This document shows, piece after piece, positions 1 to 4,858 of a DNA stretch of 10,686 nt. This DNA comes from JBOGED01 sp050743625. Lineage in GTDB: Bacteria; Actinomycetota; Nitriliruptoria; Euzebyales; Egibacteraceae. Position numbers and translations under genes: made by a program. Each line of letters opens with the position of its first letter. Positions within the stretch are counted from its first letter, which is position 1. The notes under the pieces were generated by a model. It was not told the origin of the DNA. It did no database searches and worked only from the letters and a program-made list of their open reading frames with translations. The DNA lies in the NCBI GenBank assembly GCA_050743625.1, contig JBOGED010000299.1, positions 1 through 10,686 of the forward strand, written 5' to 3'.

Positions 1-134
1 GCGTATCTGCCCCTAAATCCCTGTTCGGGGAGTGGACCGGTGGGTCATCGCTAGCCGGCTCGCAACTCGTGCAACACCTGCAACACTACTCACAAACTTG
101 ACTCACGCGCAACGACTTTGCGGATCCAAGTCCC

Positions 135-341
135 CTAGCCGAGTCCGACTAGTTCCTTGTCGTGCTCTCCAGGAATCCGGGTCACGTAGGCGTCACGGAT
201 CTCGCGCTCGTGAAGGGCGAGCACGACCTCATCGGGAGTACGTCGTGCCTCGACGATTTTGCCGTCTTTGATCGCGACCCACATACCCGGGAAGTCGCGT
301 ACAGCCTCTTCCAGCGAGACCACCTGCAGTCTCCTGATCAT
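135..341 (-). CDS. DUF5678-like small protein
   Basis: This 68-residue protein of unknown function resembles DUF5678 proteins in its central stretch WVAIKDGKIVEARRTPDEVV, followed by an alpha-beta tail ending in VTRIPGEHDKELVGLG. That family is a small fold of about 50 residues often described in prokaryotes without an assigned reaction. ATG at 341 is chosen because GAAGGGG at 350-356 lies 8 bases upstream. A GTG directly before it (344) is an alternative. The frame stays open for about 26 more codons upstream without another usual start codon, and that stretch also reads like protein (REYALFESAIREGEPV), so the true N-terminus could be longer with a non-standard start. No signal peptide or membrane segment is seen. 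It stands alone, with no same-strand neighbour close by. The family call rests on motif recall, not on a search. Confidence 0.7.
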   Translation of the reverse strand: MIRRLQVVSLEEAVRDFPGMWVAIKDGKIVEARRTPDEVVLALHEREIRDAYVTRIPGEHDKELVGLG

Positions 342-344
342 CAC

Positions 345-808
345 GGGTTCCCCTTCGCGGATAGCGCTCTCGAAGAGAGCGTACTCGCGCGAGGGCAGTG
401 CCCCTGCGAACGCCTACGACGACGTGGGCGGCTCGCGGGGAGAGCGGGGGTTCGTGTAGATAACCTCAACGAGCGCTGGCGCCGATCCGACTTTGACATT
501 TCAGCAAGCTCGCCGCGATCAGTACGCCCACTTGGCCGGAGTGATGAGTTCTTGTTTCAGACAGCGAGTTCGATGTTGCTACAGGCGTATTCGAAGTGGA
601 GGCAGCGTCCCTTCTACCAGAAAACCGGGATCTCGGGAAGTTGGCATAGCGGAGGAATGGTACGTAGGTGAGACGCACGGTCACCGGTCAGTGCTGGAGG
701 ATGACGCGAGCTGGTAAATGGCGGGGGCATAGCCGAGTCAGTCGGCTGCGCATACAGGCGCCGTCCCGACCCGGCGGGCCTCCCCAGTCAGATGCTCAGT
801 GAGCAGTG
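345..808. other. Gene-poor stretch before the tRNA
   Basis: I see no convincing gene on either strand here. The open frames lack both a good ribosome binding site and a protein-like composition. Base composition around 480-680 is visibly less GC-rich than the genes on either side, which would fit old non-coding or decayed DNA. One small hairpin is visible, AGCCGA (731-736) with TCGGCT (742-747) and a 5-base loop. It has no T-run and is not called a terminator. Confidence 0.5.
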
Positions 809-817
809 TGCTAGACT
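809..817 (+). promoter_or_regulatory. Possible extended -10 promoter of the tRNA gene
   Basis: TG at 809-810, one base, then TAGACT at 812-817 matches an extended -10 element of an actinobacterial housekeeping promoter (TAnnnT). No good -35 box is seen at the usual distance, which fits an extended -10 type. It lies about 80 bases before the tRNA, leaving a long 5' leader. The call is inference from the motif alone. Confidence 0.35.
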
Positions 818-896
818 GCCTGTGCCGTCAGAAGCGCTGCGCCAAGGTCCGAGTCGTATCCATGATGGCATTGTCGCAGGTCAGGCCCACAAACTG

Positions 897-973
897 GCGC
901 CGGTAGCTCAGCGGATGAGAGCATCTGACTTCGGATCAGAGGGTCGGGGGTTCGAATCCCTCCCGGCGCGCCA
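897..973 (+). tRNA. tRNA-Arg (anticodon TCG), CCA encoded
   Basis: A full cloverleaf can be drawn. The acceptor stem GCGCCGG (897-903) pairs perfectly with CCGGCGC (963-969). The D-stem GCTC (906-909) pairs with GAGC (919-922). The anticodon stem TCTGA (924-928) pairs with TCAGA (936-940). The loop CTTCGGA places TCG at 931-933, giving arginine. The T-arm is GGGGG-TTCGAAT-CCCTC. The discriminator is G970 and the CCA end is encoded at 971-973. An integrase pseudogene ends only 15 bases downstream, so the 3' end of this tRNA is the likely attachment site of the adjacent element. No second copy of the tRNA 3' end was found in the window, so the other att end must lie outside it or be lost. TCG is an unexpected anticodon; the usual actinobacterial tRNA reading CGN codons carries ACG. 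Confidence 0.95.
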
Positions 974-1255
974 CCCGAATGTGCAGGTCACACGGCCGGC
1001 GGGGTTCCCGCCGGTCCGTCGTCGTCTTGGGTGTGGGCGTGTTGACTGCCACGGGTACTGCCACGGCCTTGGCGGTCGCTGTTGGGGCGTAGGAGTGTGT
1101 CCATCTTGTCTGCCGCGTCGCGTTGGAGGGCGGGCATGACGTGGGCGTAGACGTCCAGCGTCGTGCTGATCATGGAGTGGCCGAGCAGCTCCATGATCAC
1201 CCGTGGCTCCACGCCCTGGGCGAGCAGGAGCGATGCGCAGGTGTGGCGTAACTCG

Positions 1256-1281
1256 TGGTTATGCCGACGTCGGCATAACCA
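1256..1281. repeat. 26-bp perfect palindrome at the element's left end
   Basis: Two inverted TTATGCCGA copies (1259-1267 and 1270-1278) face each other across the dinucleotide CG. The symmetry extends outward to TGG/CCA, so 1256-1281 is its own reverse complement. The right end of the element has no such partner. The palindrome may be a remnant left by an earlier copy of the element, or a binding site for a recombinase dimer. Confidence 0.9.
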
Positions 1282-1602
1282 TGATTATGCCGACCTCAGG
1301 ATTATGCCGAACGCTCGATGGGAGCTGGGCCATGACCTGGGGTTTTGCTTGGATCGGGGTTGAAAGCATCGGCATAATCCGGGGACGCTGATCGATGCCC
1401 TCCTGCTCCGAGGTAGTCGAACGGGAAAGGGTAATCCCGACTAAACCATCCATGCTCAAGTGATGAGAGCGGCGCTTTCCGGGCTCCCGACCTCGGCTGG
1501 CTTTGCTCACAAGCCTCGGGTTATGCCGACATCAGCGCGCCGTGTTTCCCTCTGGCCAGAGATTTCAGCCGCTCAGTCGGCATAATCCTGAGGTCGGCAT
1601 AA
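1259..1602. mobile_element. Small non-autonomous element of TTATGCCGA repeats
   Basis: This insertion of 344 bp has no open frame of note. It begins with TTATGCCGA (1259) and ends with its inverse TCGGCATAA (1594-1602). Eight copies of the 9-mer occur: forward at 1259, 1285, 1302 and 1521; reverse at 1270, 1369, 1577 and 1594. Flanks are TCGTGG on the left (1253-1258) and TCGTGA on the right (1603-1608). Joining the flanks recreates the integrase frame FHELRHTCA, so the insertion is precise and the flanks are one target sequence. Inverted 9-bp arms around a 6-bp variable spacer are the layout of a tyrosine-recombinase core site, as in Tn916-type coupling sequences. The element is probably mobilised in trans. 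A classical MITE with 5-bp target duplication (TCGTG) is the alternative. Confidence 0.8.
1283..1310 (+). repeat. Left copy of a 28-bp inner inverted repeat
   Basis: These 28 bases, holding two TTATGCCGA copies 17 bases apart with ACCTCAGGA-type sequence between, are repeated exactly in reverse at 1577-1604. They define the main body of the element. Confidence 0.92.
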
Positions 1603-1604
1603 TC
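1577..1604 (-). repeat. Right copy of the 28-bp inner inverted repeat
   Basis: This is the exact reverse complement of 1283-1310. Its outer TCGGCATAA copy (1594-1602) is the right boundary of the insertion. The last two bases of the repeat (TC at 1603-1604) coincide with the target flank. Confidence 0.92.
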
Positions 1605-2667
1605 GTGAAACCGCAGCCTCGGGAGTCCGATCCGCTGGCAGGTCGCTTGGAAGTGGCGGAGGAGGTTGCGCGGCTCGATCGGGGTTCCGTGCTTGGTGGT
1701 GAACACGAGACCCCACTCGTCTAACCATACGAGGGCCTGCTCTCGGTCCTGGGCCTGACGGGCGTGGTGCTCGTGTAGTGCGGCGACGCAGACCTCTGGG
1801 AGGGGGACCGGCCGCTGGGACAGCTTGGTCTTGGGCTCGACCAGCCCCAGTTGCCCGTTGAGGCGCTGCAGTGACGCGCGCACGTGCAGCGTGCGGGCGT
1901 CCAGGTCCACGTCGGTCCAGCGCAGCCCGAGCACCTCGCCGCGGCGCAGCCCGGTCGCGATCGCCACGGAGTAGACGGCGTACAGCCGGTCCCCCCCAGC
2001 TCGTCGAGCAGCCGGCGGGCCTGTTCGTCGGTCAGCCAGCGCCGCTGGGGGCGCGGCACGCGTGGCGGCTGCACCAGCTTCGCGACGTTGCGTGGCACCA
2101 GCTCGTCTCGGCGGGCCTGTTCCAGCGCCCGGCGGAGCACCGAGTGGATGTACTGCACCGTTCGCGGCGACAACGCCCGTCCCCGGCTGCTGTGCTCGGC
2201 CGACTTCGTGCGCAGCAGCCGGCGCACGTGCGCCGGGGTGAGCTTGCGCAGCGGGATGCGCCCCAGCTCGGGGATGATGTGCCGGCGCGCGATGTCGGTG
2301 TAGCTGCGCTGCGTCGACGCTTTGACGGTGCCAGGCAGCGTGTCGGCAAGCCAGGACTCCAGGTACTCGCCCAGCGTCTCTCGGCCCGTCAGCACGGGTT
2401 CGCCGCTCCAGACCTGGCGTTGCAGCTGCTGGAGTTTCGCGACGACTTCGGCTTCGGTCTTGCCGTACACGTAGGGGCGGCGGCGTTTGCCGTCCTGCCA
2501 GCCCAGATCCACGGCAATGGTGCCGAGCTCGATGCGCCACCGCCAACCCAGACCGATCAGAAACCCGGCTAGGCGCGCCGCCGGGTGCCGCCGCGCAGGC
2601 CAGAGCCAGGGATGGGTTCCTGGTCTGCGCGGCGTGGCAGGAGGACGTTCGATCAGCCGCATCGGGG

Positions 2668-2997
2668 CTACTCGGCCCTCGCGCCGTTGCGCACGCGGAC
2701 GGCGGCGGATTCGATGCCCAGCGCGCGGAACGCCACCCCGGACTTGTCCCCGATGCTCCACGGCTGTGCGGTCAGCTCCGCAAGCACGACCTGCTGTCCG
2801 GGCACCAGCCCCACCGGCTCACCGGGAACCTTGACGTTGATGATCTCGGCCTCGCCTGCGCCCATCGCGACCAGACGAACAGAGAACAACGGCACGCCGT
2901 CCTCTATCTTCGCCCGGCCGGTGTCGAAATCCCGCACCGGAATCGGCGCGGCCACCAGCAGGAACGTCAACTCCGCCGTATCCACTCTCAGCTTCAC
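2668..2997 (-). CDS. SCO3933-family regulatory protein of an integrative element
   Basis: This 109-residue protein begins VKLRVDTAELTFLLVAAP and continues DFDTGRAKIEDGVPLFSVRL, EIINVKVPGEP and LTAQPWSIGDKSGVAFRA. The pattern matches the SCO3933 family, small beta-rich proteins found beside integrase, transfer and GntR genes of actinomycete integrative elements. Their exact biochemical role is not established. GTG at 2997 is chosen because GAGGGGGAG (3002-3010) sits just upstream. A longer frame back to 3096 lacks a ribosome binding site and would run through the palindromic control region. The next minus-strand ATG (2662) lies 5 bases after its TAG stop, so it probably headed an operon that once continued into the element's transfer or replication genes. 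It is divergent from the GntR gene, and shared control from the region between them is likely. The gene itself looks intact. Confidence 0.82.
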   Translation of the reverse strand: MKLRVDTAELTFLLVAAPIPVRDFDTGRAKIEDGVPLFSVRLVAMGAGEAEIINVKVPGEPVGLVPGQQVVLAELTAQPWSIGDKSGVAFRALGIESAAVRVRNGARAE

Positions 2998-3033
2998 GGA
3001 ACTCCCCCTCTGTAGTCGATCTTCATTACTCAA

Positions 3034-3065
3034 TCTGACGTCTTGTTGTCTGACGTTGGACGTCA
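3034..3065. promoter_or_regulatory. TGACGT repeats, possible operator
   Basis: TCTGACGT occurs twice in direct orientation (3034-3041 and 3049-3056), 15 bases apart. The second copy forms a perfect inverted repeat with ACGTCA (TGACGT-TGG-ACGTCA, 3051-3065). The repeats sit 37-68 bases upstream of the GTG start of the SCO3933-type gene, where a repressor or activator site is expected. The binding protein is not known; the neighbouring GntR product is a candidate. Confidence 0.5.
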
Positions 3066-3095
3066 TTACAAGTGAGATTGCCGCTCGCGCACTCA

Positions 3096-3119
3096 CTTGT
3101 CAAGCATTAGGCTGACAAG
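3096..3119. promoter_or_regulatory. CTTGTCA-N10-TGACAAG inverted repeat, likely GntR autoregulatory operator
   Basis: Perfect 7-bp arms at 3096-3102 and 3113-3119 are separated by 10 bases, 33 bases before the GntR start codon. The position and symmetry fit an operator bound by the GntR-family product to repress itself. A further TGACAA half-site follows at 3129-3134. The arm spacing is wider than the 0-2 bases most common for GntR sites, so this is inference. Confidence 0.5.
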
Positions 3120-3152
3120 AGGTCGTCCTGACAACCGGAAGGAGCGCCGACG

Positions 3153-3923
3153 GTGAGCACGATCCCCCCTCGCGCCCGCTACCAGCAGATCGCCGACCAG
3201 CTCCGCGAAGCCATTCAGCGCGGTGACTATGCCCCCGGCGACCCCATCCCGAGCGAAACCCAGCTGGTCGAGAAATACGGCCTGTCCCGCCCCACGATCC
3301 GCCAGGCCATCGCCATCCTGCGCGCCGAAGGCCTGTTGCGCGTCGAGCACGGCCGTGGCGCCTTCGTCAGACAGCGGCCCCCCGTCCGACGCACCTCCCG
3401 CACCCGCTACCAACAGTCCCTACGCACCCAAACACTGCTGACCGCCGGGCTCACCTCAGAGATCACCCAAACCACCCGGGCCATTCCCCCGGTCGAGGTC
3501 GCCGTCCTGCTCGGCATCGACGAGGACGCCGAAGCCTTCGCCCGACGGCGCATCCTGCGCACACCAGACGGCACTGCCGTCGAGATCGCGACTAGCTGGT
3601 TCCCCCTCCAGATAGTCCAAGCCGCCCCCCTGCTCGCCGAAACCCGACCCATCCCCAGCGCACTGTTCGCCTACGTCGAAGAACAGACGGGACGCACCTA
3701 CACGACGGGGACCGAGCGCATCGGGGCGCGCATGCCCACCCCTAGCGAAGCCACCGCCCTCGGCCTCCCCGTCGGCATTCCCGTCCTCACCGTCGTGTTC
3801 GCCGCCCGCGACGAACGTGACCAACCCCTCGAGGTTGTCGAATCCGTCTACCCCGCCGACCGCCAACAATTCGAAGACACCTACCCCATCGGCCCCGGTG
3901 AGTCAGGGTCGAGGAACCGGTGA
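3153..3923 (+). CDS. GntR-family transcriptional regulator with UTRA domain
   Basis: This 256-residue repressor has an N-terminal GntR winged helix (residues about 8-72). Motif features are YQQIADQLREAIQRGDYAPG, PSETQLVEKYGLSRPTIRQA and the wing GLLRVEHGRGAFV. It is followed by a HutC-type UTRA ligand-binding domain (about 95-240) with ARRRILRTPDGTAVEIATSW and the conserved end PLEVVESVYPADR. GTG at 3153 is preceded by GGAAGGAG (3137-3144). The length is normal for the HutC subfamily. In actinomycete integrative elements such as pSAM2, a GntR/UTRA regulator of this kind (KorSA) represses excision and transfer genes. The same role is likely here, since it is divergent from the SCO3933-type gene. 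With the integrase broken and no transfer genes visible, it may now be an orphan. Its ligand is unknown. Confidence 0.93.
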   Translation: MSTIPPRARYQQIADQLREAIQRGDYAPGDPIPSETQLVEKYGLSRPTIRQAIAILRAEGLLRVEHGRGAFVRQRPPVRRTSRTRYQQSLRTQTLLTAGLTSEITQTTRAIPPVEVAVLLGIDEDAEAFARRRILRTPDGTAVEIATSWFPLQIVQAAPLLAETRPIPSALFAYVEEQTGRTYTTGTERIGARMPTPSEATALGLPVGIPVLTVVFAARDERDQPLEVVESVYPADRQQFEDTYPIGPGESGSRNR

Positions 3924-3939
3924 CCGGCCATCGGAGGAG

Positions 3940-4017
3940 GAGGCGGGGAGGCGCCGTCGCACCCGCCACGGGAAGGGAGATGACGGTGCAACGGGACAGG
4001 ATGCGCCTCCCCGCCTC
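3940..4017. terminator. 15-bp inverted repeat between convergent genes
   Basis: GAGGCGGGGAGGCGC (3940-3954) is exactly repeated in reverse at 4003-4017, with a 48-base loop. It lies between the stop of the GntR gene (3923) and the stop of a leftward gene (4027). A bidirectional terminator is plausible. The loop is long and there is no T-run, so a protein-binding site or an old element end is also possible. Confidence 0.4.
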
Positions 4018-4026
4018 GATCGCAAC

Positions 4027-4215
4027 TCATTCCGATAGATCGCCCAGGTCCTTAGCCAGGACATTGCGGGCGTCGTCCAGCAGGATCGCCGCTAGTTCGA
4101 ACCCCGCCTTGTTACACAGGGCTAATGCTTGGGCGACCAACTCGCTGGCCGCTTGGCAGTCGCGGGCCTGCGACTCACTGCTGTTCTGCTCGAATCCTCC
4201 CTGTGGATCAGCCAT
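4027..4215 (-). CDS. Small helical protein of unknown function
   Basis: I do not recognise this 62-residue protein. After a polar start (MADPQGGFEQNSSESQ) it is predicted by eye to be almost all helix (CQAASELVAQALALCNKAGF, then AAILLDDARNVLAKDLGDL). It is acidic overall, with two cysteines and no signal peptide or membrane segment. ATG at 4215 overlaps the stop of the gene upstream (TGA at 4208-4210), so its translation is likely coupled. It is the last member of a set of three overlapping leftward genes, and it ends facing the GntR gene. Confidence 0.65.
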   Translation of the reverse strand: MADPQGGFEQNSSESQARDCQAASELVAQALALCNKAGFELAAILLDDARNVLAKDLGDLSE

Positions 4216-4438
4216 CAACCGGCCGCCAGGTCGCGAGTTGCTGTTGGTCGAGAGGCACCGCGGGAAACGCGACGGTGTAACAGCGTTGACAGTGCCGACA
4301 TGCCACGACTTCGGCGGCGTCCGGCGGCTGCTCCCGGTCGGAGAGTCGGACCGGGTCGCGGTGGCACGGGGTGAAGCACACCCGCACTCCCGCCCCCACC
4401 AGCGCCAGCCCCATCACCGACGACATGGGAGAAAACAC
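4208..4438 (-). CDS. Small zinc-ribbon-like protein
   Basis: This 76-residue protein has likely metal-binding cysteines. CFTPCHRDPV is followed about 22 residues later by CRHCQRCYTV, then QQLATWRPVDG. The paired CxxC-like clusters fit a zinc ribbon. The family is not known to me, so no reaction is assigned. GTG at 4438 has AAGGGGGAGG just upstream (4443-4452); ATG at 4426 is an alternative giving 72 residues. It overlaps the gene before it (stop at 4414) and the gene after it (start at 4215), as in a tightly coupled operon. It shares FTPCH, the spacing to the second cysteine cluster and a trailing tryptophan with the upstream gene, which suggests an old tandem duplication. Confidence 0.65.
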   Translation of the reverse strand: MFSPMSSVMGLALVGAGVRVCFTPCHRDPVRLSDREQPPDAAEVVACRHCQRCYTVAFPAVPLDQQQLATWRPVDG

Positions 4439-4704
4439 CGCTCCTCCCCCTTCTCAGGATCCTGCTTCGGGTCGGTCCACACGGGACGCAAGCCGGATTC
4501 AGCGCCCTCGTCGGTGACGAGCTGGAGCAGCCACTTTCGGCCGTCCTTGGGGCAGAACAGGTCCAGCACGATTCCCGGCACTGCCTCGTCGAGTGGAAGA
4601 AGGACTCGAGCATCGTGGCAGGGCGTAAACGCGACGATTGCCTCGCCTTCCGGCACGTTGTCGACTCGCTCGGAATCTGGGTGCTTGCCGTGACCGTCAC
4701 TCAT
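4414..4704 (-). CDS. Small protein related to the following zinc-ribbon gene
   Basis: This 96-residue soluble protein begins MSDGHGKHPD and contains AFTPCHDARVLLPLDE. About 22 residues after the first cysteine comes LFCPKDGRKWLLQLV, then SGLRPVWTDPKQDPEKGEE. It aligns by eye with the downstream protein over FTPCH and the second cluster, but here that cluster keeps only one cysteine (CPKD instead of CRHC). Zinc binding may therefore be weakened. ATG at 4704 is chosen because residues upstream of it (frame open to 4929) are arginine/serine-rich and look non-coding. The ribosome binding site is weak. It is the first gene of the leftward trio and is divergent from the HTH-TPR regulator starting at 4859, so the regulator may control it. 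The function is unknown. Confidence 0.7.
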   Translation of the reverse strand: MSDGHGKHPDSERVDNVPEGEAIVAFTPCHDARVLLPLDEAVPGIVLDLFCPKDGRKWLLQLVTDEGAESGLRPVWTDPKQDPEKGEERCFLPCRR

Positions 4705-4858
4705 GAGGCGACGTTGACGCGAGCCCTTGAGGAGATGGGTGGCCAGGTACGAGGGCTCCTCGGCAAACAGATTGGTAAAGCGACCGGAAGCGTCTTCTTC
4801 TGCGCGCTTGGTCGGCCGTCTTGGTCCGGCAATAAGAAGGGATGAATTGGACGCACCC
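4705..4858. promoter_or_regulatory. Divergent intergenic region (zinc-ribbon trio / HTH-TPR)
   Basis: These 154 bases separate two divergent start codons and must hold the control signals for the zinc-ribbon trio and the HTH-TPR gene, unless one is transcribed from further away. I could not identify a clear -10/-35 pair or palindrome. AAGAAGG at 4834-4840 is the only visible ribosome binding site candidate on the plus strand. Confidence 0.4.

Larger units (their letters stand above)
988..2662 (-). pseudogene. Tyrosine site-specific integrase, frameshifted and interrupted
   Basis: This encodes the tyrosine recombinase that would integrate and excise an actinomycete integrative element at the tRNA-Arg. 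Reading leftward one sees the N-terminal part (VDLGWQDGKRRRPYVYGKT), the core-binding SAM-like domain (TLGEYLESWLADTLPGTVKA) and the catalytic domain. The catalytic domain has Arg in ATGLRRGEVLGLRW, Lys in PKTKLSQRPVPLP, HxxR split as FH / ELRH, LGHS, and Tyr in STTLDVYAHV. Two lesions are visible. A frame change occurs at the C-run 1991-1997 (LLDELGG then GDRLYAVYSVAIA), consistent with loss of one base from eight. A 344-bp insertion at 1259-1602 cuts the HxxR box. The start is uncertain. ATG 2662 lies 5 bases after the stop of the upstream regulator, but the first 45 codons do not look like an integrase, and the usual first beta strand is missing. The gene is non-functional as read, unless the C-run is a sequencing error and the insert is removed. 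Confidence 0.9.

Noticed and set aside
162..671. 169-residue plus-strand open frame
   Set aside because: It lies antisense to the DUF5678-like gene, has no ribosome binding site, and shows no protein-like pattern in its second half.
493..717. 74-residue plus-strand open frame in the region before the tRNA
   Set aside because: Residue order looks random (many Arg, Ser and Cys), the start has no ribosome binding site, and there is no recognisable domain.
4189..4202. Sequence resembling the tRNA T-arm (CTCGAATCCTCCCTG) as a possible att copy
   Set aside because: It differs from the tRNA at several bases and lies inside a coding gene; the match is too short for an attachment site.
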